In this document: positions 1-6,692 of the stretch, in pieces
Numbering within the stretch: position 1 is the first letter of the stretch
Layout of the letters: every line of letters begins with the position of its first letter
NCBI GenBank assembly: GCA_003533975.1
Contig: DQCL01000245.1
Location: 1 to 6,692 of the forward strand
DNA length: 6,692 nt
Source of the DNA: Octadecabacter sp.
GTDB lineage: Bacteria > Pseudomonadota > Alphaproteobacteria > Rhodobacterales > Rhodobacteraceae
Direction of reading: 5' to 3'
The notes under the pieces: model-generated
The model's input: the letters and a program-made list of their open reading frames with translations, nothing else
Database searches by the model: none
What the model was told of the DNA's origin: nothing
Program-made: the position numbers and the translations under genes

Positions 1-441
1 TTTGATATCTTCAAGGTTAATCGCGCCAAACGTCGGTTCCAACGCACAAACGATATCGGCCAGCTTTTCGGGGTCAGGTTCGTTCAGTTCGATGTCAAAA
101 CAGTCGATATTGGCGAATTTCTTGAACAGAACCGCCTTGCCTTCCATTACAGGCTTACTCGCGAGTGCCCCAATGTTCCCAAGTCCCAGAACGGCAGAAC
201 CGTTGGTCACGACAGCTACAAGGTTGCCACGCGCGGTGTAGTCCTGCGCGGTTGCCGGATTGTCCTTAATCTCAATGCAGGCTTCTGCCACACCTGGGGA
301 ATAGGCCCGCGCAAGATCACGGCCATTGGCCATAGGCTTGGTCGCGCGGATCTCTAGCTTCCCGGGTTTCGGGTGCCGATGATACGCCAATGCCGCCTGT
401 CGCAGCGTTTCTTTATGAGCGTCTGTGGGTGTATCTGCCAT
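1..441 (-). CDS. maeB: NADP-dependent malic enzyme, N-terminal part (runs off left edge)
   Basis: Reads from an ATG at 441 down to base 1 without a stop, giving 147 residues of an incomplete protein. It closely resembles E. coli MaeB, which decarboxylates malate to pyruvate and makes NADPH in the cytoplasm. Visible landmarks: ARAYSPGVA with the likely catalytic Tyr47; [10 protein letters not shown] and [11 protein letters not shown] (residues 69-91); [11 protein letters not shown] with the likely catalytic Lys102; and INLEDIK at the edge, where Glu144-Asp145 should bind the divalent metal. Family members of this type are about 750 residues, with an NAD(P)-binding domain and a C-terminal phosphotransacetylase-like domain; both would lie outside the window. 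The start is the only Met ahead of the conserved block, and its ribosome binding site is weak. It is transcribed divergently from the cupin gene, and the palindrome at 476-493 lies 34 bp upstream of its start codon. The family is certain; NADP rather than NAD preference is inferred from overall similarity. Confidence 0.95.
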   Translation of the reverse strand, partial: MADTPTDAHKETLRQAALAYHRHPKPGKLEIRATKPMANGRDLARAYSPGVAEACIEIKDNPATAQDYTARGNLVAVVTNGSAVLGLGNIGALASKPVMEGKAVLFKKFANIDCFDIELNEPDPEKLADIVCALEPTFGAINLEDIK

Positions 442-469
442 GTTTTTGCCAATCAATTTCAGGGCGGAA

Positions 470-497
470 TTAAATTAGTTTAACGTTAAACTATATT
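470..497 (+). promoter_or_regulatory. Candidate promoter of the cupin gene
   Basis: A -10-like TATATT (492-497) lies 16 bp after a weak -35-like TTAAAT (470-475), with the palindrome filling the spacer. Transcription would start near 503-506. That makes the ATG at 506 an unlikely start and favours the ATG at 539. The -35 match is poor and alphaproteobacterial promoters are loose, so this is tentative. Confidence 0.3.
476..493. promoter_or_regulatory. Perfect 18-bp palindrome, probable repressor operator
   Basis: TAGTTTAACGTTAAACTA equals its own reverse complement over all 18 bases, centred between 484 and 485. It sits between two divergent genes (maeB start 441, cupin gene start 539) and falls between candidate -35 and -10 elements of the cupin gene, the classic place for a repressor dimer. 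The central CG with flanking A/T is compatible with LacI- or MarR-type operators, but the sequence does not say which family binds. No regulator gene is in the window. Control of one or both flanking genes is inferred. Confidence 0.6.
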
Positions 498-528
498 TCA
501 GCCGCATGGAAAGCGCGTTGTTTATTCT

Positions 529-534
529 GGGGGA
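529..534 (+). promoter_or_regulatory. Ribosome binding site that decides the cupin gene start
   Basis: GGGGGA stands 4 nt before the ATG at 539, the best Shine-Dalgarno-like match in this region. The in-frame ATGs at 506 and 584 have no comparable purine tract ahead of them. This supports starting the protein at 539. Confidence 0.45.
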
Positions 535-538
535 CATT

Positions 539-1672
539 ATGCGCTCTCTTGCAAATCCGAAAGCTGAAACGCAAATTACACTAATGAGCCACTCAAATGA
601 CATTCGGGCCGAAGTCTGCCTGCCGACTTCAGCGCTCACCGCTGACATTGGATTCTTTACTAAGACGCTGAAGATGAAGATGGATTCTATTTATCCTGCA
701 GACGACCCGAGTGTTGCCGTGTTTTCCGGGCACGGGTTGCGGCTGCGTTTAGACAGTTCTCAGGCGGGTGAGGCTGGGCAATTGCGTATCCTAACGGATG
801 ATGTGGAATTTGCGGACAGCCGTGCTCTGACCTCCCCTGGTGGAACGAGGGTTGAAATTGATGCGCTCAATCCACCATTATATATGCCGAAAACTGACCA
901 CGCCTTCGTCGTGCGCCGCCTTGCAGATCAGGCGCCGTGGGTCATCGGGCGCGCGGGTATGCATTACCGCGACCTCATTCCGAACCGTCTTGGCGGATCA
1001 ATTATCGCCAGCCATATCCGCATTCCAGACGGTGGGCCTGTGCCTGACATGGTGCATTACCACAAAGTCGGGTTCCAACTGATTTACTGCTATCGTGGTT
1101 GGGTGGACGTTTTGTACGAAGATCAAGGCGGCCCGATCCGTTTGCATGCGGGTGATTGTTTTATCCAGCCGCCAGAAATTCGCCACCGCGTGCTTGAGGC
1201 ATCAGACGGGATCGAGGTGATTGAGATTGGCGTTCCAGCCGAGCATGTTACTGAAATTGAACATGAAATGACATTGCCGACACCTGACTTGCGACCTGAT
1301 CGTGAATGGCAAGGCCAGCGGTTTGTCCATAATGTCGGCGCTGATGCACCGTGGTCACCGTTCCGTCTTAGGGGGTTTATTGCCCGTGATACCACGATCA
1401 ACGATGCCACCAAATCCGTCGCAGGTGTACAGGTTGTCCGGCGCGGTGACGGGATGCCAGAGTGGACAAAACATGACGCCGACATTCATTTTACATTCGT
1501 GATGGAGGGTGAGATGACTTTGGAAGGTGAGGGTAAAGACCCTTATCGACTGGTCGCAGGCGATGCGTTTGTCATCCCGCCAAACATGGCGACGCGTTAT
1601 AGTGACCCCAGCGATGATATCGAACTTCTCGAAGTTACGCTTGCCGGAACGTTTACCACTTCAGCGGCTTGA
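539..1672 (+). CDS. Bicupin protein with half-glyoxalase-like N-terminus, function unknown
   Basis: A 377-residue protein from the ATG at 539; an in-frame ATG at 506 would add 11 residues (numbers below count from 506). Residues ~34-100 resemble a single vicinal-oxygen-chelate (glyoxalase/dioxygenase) half: a strand, a helix 'ADIGFFTKTLKM' and further strands. A first cupin barrel (~165-245) carries HYH (His184, His186), Gln191 where Glu is usual, and His227 after the PP turn, so it probably binds a metal. A second barrel (~300-380) is degenerate: His323 remains, His329 takes the Glu position and Thr363 the last His position. No signal peptide or membrane segment is visible, so it is probably cytoplasmic. 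The fold suggests a dioxygenase-, isomerase- or sensor-like role on a small organic acid, but the sequence does not fix a substrate. It lies 47 nt before cdd on the same strand and could be co-transcribed with it, though its role shows no link to nucleosides. The palindrome just upstream suggests its own control. Confidence 0.8.
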   Translation: MRSLANPKAETQITLMSHSNDIRAEVCLPTSALTADIGFFTKTLKMKMDSIYPADDPSVAVFSGHGLRLRLDSSQAGEAGQLRILTDDVEFADSRALTSPGGTRVEIDALNPPLYMPKTDHAFVVRRLADQAPWVIGRAGMHYRDLIPNRLGGSIIASHIRIPDGGPVPDMVHYHKVGFQLIYCYRGWVDVLYEDQGGPIRLHAGDCFIQPPEIRHRVLEASDGIEVIEIGVPAEHVTEIEHEMTLPTPDLRPDREWQGQRFVHNVGADAPWSPFRLRGFIARDTTINDATKSVAGVQVVRRGDGMPEWTKHDADIHFTFVMEGEMTLEGEGKDPYRLVAGDAFVIPPNMATRYSDPSDDIELLEVTLAGTFTTSAA

Positions 1673-1719
1673 ACTTGTCGGCATTGCGGCCCAATCTGCC
1701 CTAAACAAAAGGAGCTGCC

Positions 1720-2112
1720 ATGTCCTTACTTGATGACGCCCGCGCTGTGCGCGAAAACGCATATGCACCCTATTCGAAATTTAAGGTCGGTGCCGCACTG
1801 CGCACCCCGAACGGCACTGTTTATAGGGGTATTAACGTTGAAAACGTTGCCTACCCTGAAGGCACCTGTGCAGAGGCGGGGGCGATTGCTGCGATGTGCG
1901 CCGCCGGGGACCGCGAAATTGCCGAAATTGCCGTGATCGCGGATGCGCCAGCACCCGTGCCACCCTGTGGCGGGTGCCGCCAAAAGATCGCGGAATTTGC
2001 GGGTGCGGATGTGGTTGTCACTATGTCCACGATGGACGGCACGACATTGAAAATGACAGTAGCGGACCTGCTTCCCGGCAAGTTCACGGCCGATCACATG
2101 GCGAAAACCTGA
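1720..2112 (+). CDS. cdd: Cytidine deaminase
   Basis: 130 residues, the usual size of the small tetrameric zinc cytidine deaminases. The enzyme hydrolyses cytidine or deoxycytidine to uridine or deoxyuridine plus ammonia. Visible motifs: YAPYSKFKVGAAL (residues 15-27); NVEN with Asn39 and Glu41 to bind the ribose; TCAEAGAI with zinc ligand Cys50 and catalytic Glu52; and PCGGC with zinc ligands Cys83 and Cys86. Residue 53 is Ala where B. subtilis and human enzymes have Arg (CAER), an arginine described as buffering the zinc-thiolate charge. A strong AGGAG (1710-1714) lies 5 nt before the start and is the best ribosome site of the operon, consistent with cdd being the first gene of the salvage operon. 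Its stop is 1 nt from the deoA start. Confidence 0.96.
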   Translation: MSLLDDARAVRENAYAPYSKFKVGAALRTPNGTVYRGINVENVAYPEGTCAEAGAIAAMCAAGDREIAEIAVIADAPAPVPPCGGCRQKIAEFAGADVVVTMSTMDGTTLKMTVADLLPGKFTADHMAKT

Positions 2113-2113
2113 T

Positions 2114-3418
2114 ATGGATGCACGTGCGATCATAGCCAAAGTTAGACGGGGGCAGGACCCAAGCCCTGATGAATTAACGTGGTTTGCCAATGGTTTGTCG
2201 ACACGCGCTGTGTCAGATGCTCAGGCTGGGGCGTTCGCAATGGCCGTTTGTTTGAACGGGTTAGGTGACGAAGGGCGCGTTGCTTTGACGACTGGAATGC
2301 GTGACAGCGGCGATGTGATGAAGTGGGACTTGCCCGGCCCTGTGTTGGATAAACATTCAACGGGCGGTGTCGGTGATCCTGTTTCGCTCATTCTCGCGCC
2401 TGCGCTCGCGGCGTGTGACGTGTTCGTGCCAATGGTGTCGGGGCGTGGTCTTGGGCATACGGGCGGCACGTTGGATAAACTCGAAGCGATTCCGGGCCTG
2501 GGCACTGACGTGCCCCCTGCAACATTCCGTTCGATCACGCGTGACATTGGCTGTGCAATCGTCAGTGCGACCAAGGCGATCGCGCCTGCTGATAAACGCT
2601 TGTATGCCATTCGGGACGTTACAGCGACCGTTGAGAGTGTTGATTTGATCTGCGCGTCCATCCTGTCCAAGAAACTTGCTGCAGGGCTTGAGGGGCTGGT
2701 GTTGGACGTTAAGGCGGGCAGCGGTGCCTTTATGAAGACCCCTGCAGAGGCTATAAAGCTGGCAAATGCACTGGTGTCGACGGCCAATGGCGCGGGGACG
2801 CCGACAGCGGCATTCATTACCGATATGTCCCAACCGCTCGCCCCGAGTATGGGGAATGCCGTTGAAGTCGCCACTTGCCTTGAAATTCTGTCGGGCAACC
2901 GCGCCGCGGCACCGCGACTGCATGACCTAACGGTTGCGCTTTGCGCGCGTGTGCTGGCCTTGGCAGGTCACGCAGAAGGCGAAGCCGAAGAGCGCGTCAC
3001 GGCGGCGATTTCATCAGGGCATGCGATGGTGTGTTTTGCATCAATGGTACGTGCATTGGGCGGCCCGCCGGACATTGCAGAAGACTGGCACACGCATCTT
3101 CCTAAAGCCCCTGTAATTGGGGATGTTCTTGCACCAAAAGACGGGACAATCGCGAAGATTGACGGTGAAGTGTTGGGGCTTGCCGTGGTTCAAATGGGCG
3201 GTGGTCGGCAAGTTGAGACAGACCGGATCGACCCGCGTGTCGGTCTTTCAGATATGCTGCCACTTGGCACGAAAGTGTCGCGCGGTGATCCTATTGCAAC
3301 AATTCATGCGGCTGACGAAGACAGCGCGCAAGAAGCAGCGCTTGCAGTGCTTCGGGGGGTTGAGATAGGCGAGCTTTCTGAAATTGAAGACCTTATTATT
3401 GAGCGGATCAACCCATGA
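2114..3418 (+). CDS. deoA: Thymidine phosphorylase
   Basis: 434 residues, against 440 for E. coli DeoA, colinear throughout. It phosphorolyses thymidine (and deoxyuridine) to the base and 2-deoxyribose-1-phosphate, acting as a cytoplasmic dimer. The phosphate-binding [10 protein letters not shown] (79-88, with Lys80, His81, Ser82) and [16 protein letters not shown] (109-124) are intact. The base-contacting residues Arg167 (AIRDVT), Ser182 and Lys186 (ASILSKK) align with E. coli Arg171, Ser186 and Lys190. [10 protein letters not shown] (198-207) and the C-terminal alpha/beta domain with [14 protein letters not shown] are also present. The start follows the cdd stop by a single base (TGATATG) with no good Shine-Dalgarno, so it is probably translated by coupling. 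The stop overlaps the deoB start in ATGA. With Cdd upstream it turns deoxycytidine-derived deoxyuridine into uracil for Upp and deoxyribose-1-phosphate for DeoB. Confidence 0.97.
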   Translation: MDARAIIAKVRRGQDPSPDELTWFANGLSTRAVSDAQAGAFAMAVCLNGLGDEGRVALTTGMRDSGDVMKWDLPGPVLDKHSTGGVGDPVSLILAPALAACDVFVPMVSGRGLGHTGGTLDKLEAIPGLGTDVPPATFRSITRDIGCAIVSATKAIAPADKRLYAIRDVTATVESVDLICASILSKKLAAGLEGLVLDVKAGSGAFMKTPAEAIKLANALVSTANGAGTPTAAFITDMSQPLAPSMGNAVEVATCLEILSGNRAAAPRLHDLTVALCARVLALAGHAEGEAEERVTAAISSGHAMVCFASMVRALGGPPDIAEDWHTHLPKAPVIGDVLAPKDGTIAKIDGEVLGLAVVQMGGGRQVETDRIDPRVGLSDMLPLGTKVSRGDPIATIHAADEDSAQEAALAVLRGVEIGELSEIEDLIIERINP

Positions 3419-4628
3419 CCCAAACAAAAAACCGCGCCTTCCTAGTTGTGATCGACAGTGTTGGGATTGGTGGCGCGCCAGACGCCGCAGACTTTTTCAA
3501 CGGTGACACGCCAGACACTGGGGCCAATACGCTCGGCCATATCGCGCAAGCGTGCGCTGCGGGGCAGGCTGAAGACGGGCGAACCGGACCTCTTAATATT
3601 CCGACGTTGAATGCATTGGGGGCAGGGGCGGCCATGACGCTCGCAACGGGGCTCGACCTTGGGTGGCCCGCGCCAACCGTGCCTCTGCATCCGCGCGTGA
3701 AGTCAGCATTGGTAAGGATACGCCTTCCGGTCATTGGGAGCTTTCAGGTGTTCCGGTGCCGTGGGATTGGCACACCTTTCCCGATGCCACGCCGACCTTT
3801 CCAGATGACATCACCGCACGCATCTGCGAGCTGGCGGGGACCGAAGGCATCCTCGCCAATTGTCACGCCTCTGGCCTGCAGGTGATTGAGGACTTTGGCG
3901 CTGAGCACATCCGCACAGGCTGGCCGATATGCTATACCTCAGTTGACAGCGTGCTTCAGATCGCCGCCCATGAGGAACACTTCGGATTGGATCGGCTGCT
4001 TAAGCTCTGCCAAGACCTCGCGCCGATGCTGCATGACTTGAAGGTCGGGCGCGTTATCGCGCGTCCGTTTGTCGGCGAGAACGGAAGTTTCGAGCGCACG
4101 CTCAACCGTCATGACTACGCCATCGCGCCACCATCCCCAACCCTATGCGATTGGGCGCAGGATGCGGGGCGATCCGTGCAAGCGATTGGTAAGATTGGCG
4201 ATATCTTCTCCATGCGGGGCATAGATGAAGTGCGTAAAGGGGCGGACACGACCCTGATGGAACATCTGTCAGACATGGTAGACACGGCGCCAGATGGCGG
4301 GCTTGTCTTTGCAAATTTTGTCGAATTTGACAGCCTTTATGGACACCGCCGTGATGTATCCGGCTATGCGCGCCACCTTGAGTGGTTTGACGCGGAACTT
4401 GCTAAGTTGCTGCCGAAACTGCGGGATGGCGATCTGCTTTGCATAACGGCTGATCACGGCAATGATCCGACTTGGGTCGGCACCGACCACACCCGCGAAC
4501 AGGTGCCGGTACTTGTTCATGGCATCGGTGCCCGCGATCTAGGCCAGATCAATTTTGTGGATGTTGCCGCTTCCATCGCAGCGCATTTGAATATACCCGC
4601 GCTGGGCAACGGACGGAGCTTTCTATGA
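3415..4628 (+). pseudogene. deoB: Phosphopentomutase, interrupted by a single-base frameshift
   Basis: DeoB interconverts (deoxy)ribose-1-phosphate and -5-phosphate using two Mn ions and a phosphothreonine. The first 88 codons (3415-3678) hold [12 protein letters not shown] with metal ligand Asp14 and [13 protein letters not shown]. The rest is open from about 3663 to 4628 in another frame and holds [10 protein letters not shown] (phosphorylated Thr), NCHASG, KVGRVIARPFVG, NFVEFDSLYGHRRD, TADHGNDPTWVGTDHTRE and the remaining metal ligands. Adding one G at 3679 (ACC-GTG to ACC-GGT-G) gives [17 protein letters not shown], which matches the family in spacing. It also restores 404 residues, against 407 in E. 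coli, with Thr103, Asp306, His311, Asp347, His348 and His359. As written, the first frame ends at 3885 after 156 residues. There is no slippery heptamer at the junction, so programmed frameshifting is unlikely. A base-calling error or a recent mutation fits better, because both halves otherwise look under selection. ATGA overlaps join it to deoA and add. Confidence 0.9.
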
Positions 4629-5629
4629 CTTATAAGTCGATGCCAAAAGTGGAACTGCACACCCACCTTGAAGGCTGCGCACCCCCTGCATTTATTCGGG
4701 GTCTTGCCCAAGAAAAATCAATTGATATCAGCGGGATATTTAATGCGGATGGCACCTATGCCTACCGTGACTTCAATCATTTCCTTGAGGTCTATGAGGC
4801 CGCGTGCACGACCTTGCAAGGCCCGGAGGATTTCTACCGCCTCACCAAAGCGGTGCTTGAAGAAAGCGCATCCCACGGGATCGTTTATCAGGAAACCTTC
4901 GTCTCACCGGATTTTTGCGGTGGCGGGGATGTGACCGCTTGGCGCGAGTATCTGGCCGCAATGCAGACGGCGGCGGATGAAGCTGACCGCGATCTTGGTA
5001 TTACGCTAAAGGGTGTCGTCACAGTGATCCGTCATTTCGGCCCTGAAGCGTCCAAACCTACAGCGACTTGTGCTGTGGAAACCTTCGGCGATTTCATTAC
5101 AGGTTTCGGAATGGCGGGCGGCGAAATGGTTGGCCGTCCGGGTGATTATGCCTATGCCTTTGATATGGCACGTGAAGCTGGAATGCCGCTGACATGTCAC
5201 GCTGGTGAATGGGGCGGGCCAAGCATGGTGGCCGAGACGCTGCGTGACCTTAAAGTTGATCTCATTGGTCACGGCATCGGAGCGATTGAGGATTCGAATT
5301 TGGTCCGCCAAATTGTCGAGAGCGGCGTCACGCTTGAAGTCTGCCCCGGCTCCAATGTGTTCCTCAAGGCGAATGTCTTTGGCAAAGGTCTTGAGCGGTG
5401 GGGCGATCACCCGATTCAGAAATTGCGCGATGCCGGCGTAAAGGTGACTGTCTCAACGGACGATCCGCCATTCTTTGGCACCACAATGACGGATGAATTC
5501 AACATGCTCGCTCAGACGTTTGACTGGACAGAAGATGATTTCAGAACACTTAACCAAACAGCATTAGACGCGGCATTCTGTGATGCAGACACCCGCGCTA
5601 CCGTTGCTAAACGATTGGAAACAGAATGA
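4625..5629 (+). CDS. add: Adenosine deaminase
   Basis: 334 residues of the metal-dependent adenosine/AMP deaminase family, converting (deoxy)adenosine to (deoxy)inosine plus ammonia in the cytoplasm. Zinc and active-site residues are all visible: ELHTHLEG (His12, His14), CHAGEWGGP (His192, catalytic Glu195), [10 protein letters not shown] (His216) and [10 protein letters not shown] (Asp279, Asp280). The frame stays open upstream to 4472, but the conserved protein begins at 4625, where ATG overlaps the deoB stop (ATGA) and a GGAG (4615-4618) sits 6 nt ahead. Related enzymes in this family deaminate free adenine. GHG rather than DHG before the third zinc ligand, and STDDP rather than NSDDP, point to adenosine, as does the operon context. 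CPGSN (240-244) differs from the common CPTSN/CLTSN. Adenine deaminase remains a minor alternative. Confidence 0.9.
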   Translation: MTYKSMPKVELHTHLEGCAPPAFIRGLAQEKSIDISGIFNADGTYAYRDFNHFLEVYEAACTTLQGPEDFYRLTKAVLEESASHGIVYQETFVSPDFCGGGDVTAWREYLAAMQTAADEADRDLGITLKGVVTVIRHFGPEASKPTATCAVETFGDFITGFGMAGGEMVGRPGDYAYAFDMAREAGMPLTCHAGEWGGPSMVAETLRDLKVDLIGHGIGAIEDSNLVRQIVESGVTLEVCPGSNVFLKANVFGKGLERWGDHPIQKLRDAGVKVTVSTDDPPFFGTTMTDEFNMLAQTFDWTEDDFRTLNQTALDAAFCDADTRATVAKRLETE

Positions 5630-6264
5630 CCAAAATGCCCCATCTTACCCACGTTCAGCACCCGCTGGTTCAGCACAAACTGACCCTGATGCGCGACAAA
5701 GACACGTCCACGGCCGTGTTCCGCCAGCTCCTGCGCGAGATTTCGCAGCTGCTTGCCTATGAGGTCACGCGCGAATTGCCGATGACAACGAAGCGGATTG
5801 ATACCCCGATGGAAGCGATGGATGCGCCGACACTTGAAGGGCGTAAACTGGCGCTGATTTCTATTCTGCGAGCGGGCAACGGGTTGCTCGACGGAATGCT
5901 GGAACTGATACCGTCCGCGCGTGTTGGCTTTGTTGGGCTCTACCGTGATGAAGAAACGCTGCAGCCCGTTCAGTATTACTTTAAAGTGCCCGACCACATG
6001 GATGAACGACTTGTGATTGCGGTCGATCCGATGCTTGCAACGGGGAATTCTTCGATTGCAGCGATTGATTTGCTCAAGAAATCGGGTGCAAAAGATATCC
6101 GATTCTTGTGCCTGCTTGCCTCGCCTGAAGGCATTGCTGCGATGAAGGACGCCCATCCCGATGTGCCGATTGTGACAGCTTCGGTAGATAGTCACTTGAA
6201 TGACAATGGATATATTGTGCCTGGGCTAGGGGATGCGGGTGATCGTATGTTTGGCACAAAATAA
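5626..6264 (+). CDS. upp: Uracil phosphoribosyltransferase
   Basis: 212 residues, against 208 in E. coli. It joins uracil to PRPP to give UMP plus pyrophosphate in the cytoplasm. Landmarks: [16 protein letters not shown] (9-24, the typical opening); [14 protein letters not shown] (78-91); the PRPP loop [10 protein letters not shown] (133-142, with Asn141 where E. coli has Gly); and the uracil-binding C-terminus [18 protein letters not shown] (195-212). The start codon overlaps the add stop in ATGA and a GGAA lies 5 nt ahead. As the last gene of the salvage operon, it recovers uracil released from deoxyuridine by DeoA after deamination by Cdd. Confidence 0.97.
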   Translation: MTKMPHLTHVQHPLVQHKLTLMRDKDTSTAVFRQLLREISQLLAYEVTRELPMTTKRIDTPMEAMDAPTLEGRKLALISILRAGNGLLDGMLELIPSARVGFVGLYRDEETLQPVQYYFKVPDHMDERLVIAVDPMLATGNSSIAAIDLLKKSGAKDIRFLCLLASPEGIAAMKDAHPDVPIVTASVDSHLNDNGYIVPGLGDAGDRMFGTK

Positions 6265-6289
6265 GGGGGACAATCCCTTTACAATTTAG

Positions 6290-6309
6290 GCATTGTTCTG
6301 CATTGTTCC
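6290..6309 (+). repeat. Tandem 10-bp direct repeat
   Basis: GCATTGTTCT at 6290-6299 is followed directly by GCATTGTTCC at 6300-6309; nine of ten bases match. It lies between upp and the last gene, one helical turn per unit, which would suit a regulator binding on one face of the DNA. It may also be chance in a 67-nt gap. No function is established. Confidence 0.4.
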
Positions 6310-6323
6310 ACAATATCTTGTGG
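6308..6323 (+). promoter_or_regulatory. Hairpin covering the ribosome binding site of the last gene
   Basis: CCACAATATCTTGTGG forms a perfect 6-bp stem with a 4-nt loop. Its 3' arm runs into the G-rich Shine-Dalgarno tract (6322-6326), 5 nt before the ATG at 6332. It could dampen translation or be a protein-binding dyad. It has no following T run, so it is not a standard terminator. Confidence 0.35.
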
Positions 6324-6331
6324 GGGCAACT

Positions 6332-6692
6332 ATGTATATTTTCGGCCGAACATCTGGCTTGCTATCAACTGTTGCGGTTGTTGCCGCGTTGATCGGCGGC
6401 GGCGCAAACGCGCAAAGCCTACGAAACTCAACTGGTCCAGCCGAGACCCCGCCTGCGTCGTTCACGTCTAACCAATACATTGATAGTCGTGGTTGTGTTT
6501 ACGTTCGCGCCGGAATTGGTGGAACTGTGAACTGGGTTCCGCGGGTGTCCCGTAGCAGAGAACAGCTGTGTGGTTTTCAGCCGAGCGGTTCATCAAGCCC
6601 GATTGTGGCGCAGGCTCCGGTAGAAGCCCCGAGCCCCGCTCCAGCACCTGTTGTTGCTGCGGCCCCAGAGCCAGCACCGACACCGGCCGTTC
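6332..6692 (+). CDS. Exported Pro/Ala-rich protein, probable SPOR-domain family, N-terminal part (runs off right edge)
   Basis: 120 codons from the ATG at 6332, open to the end of the window. A G-rich ribosome site (6322-6326) precedes it by 5 nt. Residues 1-27 form a signal peptide: a short Arg6 region, a hydrophobic core SGLLSTVAVVAALIGGG, and an AxA-type site with cleavage expected after Ala27 (ANA-QS). A compact module follows: ETPPASF, then YIDSRGCVYVRAGIGGTVNWVPRVSRSREQLCGFQPS, with Cys55 and Cys80 that could form a disulphide in the periplasm. From about residue 85 the chain is Ser/Pro/Ala rich, like a flexible linker. This arrangement recalls Rhodobacteraceae proteins that end in a peptidoglycan-binding SPOR domain, but that domain would lie beyond the window, so the family is inferred. 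It is 67 nt after upp on the same strand and shows no link to nucleoside salvage. Confidence 0.7.
   Translation, partial: MYIFGRTSGLLSTVAVVAALIGGGANAQSLRNSTGPAETPPASFTSNQYIDSRGCVYVRAGIGGTVNWVPRVSRSREQLCGFQPSGSSSPIVAQAPVEAPSPAPAPVVAAAPEPAPTPAV

Noticed and set aside
506..538. Start of the cupin protein at the ATG at 506
   Set aside because: It lies at or just beyond the likely transcription start and has no Shine-Dalgarno; the ATG at 539 has GGGGGA 4 nt ahead. Not fully excluded.
1679..1700. Imperfect hairpin in the gap between the cupin gene and cdd
   Set aside because: Only a 4-bp core (ATTG/CAAT) plus a bulged GGC/GCC pairing, with no T run; likely chance.
2221..2898. Long open frame on the minus strand inside deoA
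   Set aside because: It mirrors deoA codon structure, has no recognisable domain or ribosome site, and deoA is certain on the plus strand.
3663..3665. GTG as an independent start for the C-terminal deoB frame
   Set aside because: No Shine-Dalgarno precedes it, and the resulting protein would lack metal ligand Asp14; a frameshift in one gene explains both frames better.
4472..4624. Upstream in-frame extension of adenosine deaminase
   Set aside because: It lies inside the conserved 3' end of deoB, reads as low-quality Arg/Cys-rich protein, and family similarity starts at 4625 with a good ribosome site.
5512..6195. 227-codon open frame on the minus strand across add and upp
   Set aside because: It is His/Arg/Asn-rich shadow sequence opposite two well-conserved genes, with no domain recognised.
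6263..6280. Possible terminator after upp (AAGGG...CCCTT)
   Set aside because: The stem is short or relies on G-U pairs and no T run follows, so it does not qualify as an intrinsic terminator.
6278..6306. Promoter for the last gene (TTTACA ... CATTGT)
   Set aside because: The -10 matches only three of six consensus bases; too weak to annotate.

Overview
The window looks like chromosomal DNA of an alphaproteobacterium, most likely a marine Rhodobacteraceae (Roseobacter-group) species. This rests on the moderately high G+C, the protein sequences (MaeB, DeoB and Upp of alphaproteobacterial type) and, at the right edge, an exported protein with a Cys-flanked N-terminal module typical of Rhodobacteraceae SPOR-domain proteins. 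This is recognition from memory, not a database search. The layout is dense and largely housekeeping.

Left edge (1-441, minus strand): the first 147 codons of an NADP-type malic enzyme (maeB), running off the window. It is divergent from a plus-strand gene (about 539-1672) for an uncharacterised protein with two cupin domains and a half-glyoxalase-like N-terminus. The short region between them holds a perfect 18-bp palindrome (476-493), placed between a plausible -35 and -10. It is the best regulatory site in the window.

Centre (1720-6264, plus strand): a tight nucleoside-salvage operon, cdd-deoA-deoB-add-upp. The cdd/deoA gap is 1 nt. deoA/deoB, deoB/add and add/upp each overlap by the 4-nt ATGA. 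Cdd deaminates (deoxy)cytidine; DeoA phosphorolyses thymidine or deoxyuridine to base plus deoxyribose-1-phosphate; DeoB makes the 5-phosphate; adenosine deaminase makes (deoxy)inosine; Upp turns uracil plus PRPP into UMP. DeoC and a purine nucleoside phosphorylase are not in the window. deoB is broken as given: its first 88 codons and its remaining ~315 codons lie in different frames. One missing base near 3679 explains this and restores a normal 404-residue enzyme. It is either a sequence error or a recent inactivating mutation.

Right edge (6265-6692): a 67-nt gap with a 10-bp tandem repeat and a hairpin over the ribosome binding site of the last gene, then the first 120 codons of a secreted, Pro/Ala-rich, probably SPOR-family envelope protein running off the window.

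I see no mobile element, CRISPR array, RNA gene or clear new multi-gene system. The items most worth checking are the deoB frameshift, the divergent-promoter palindrome and the cupin protein.
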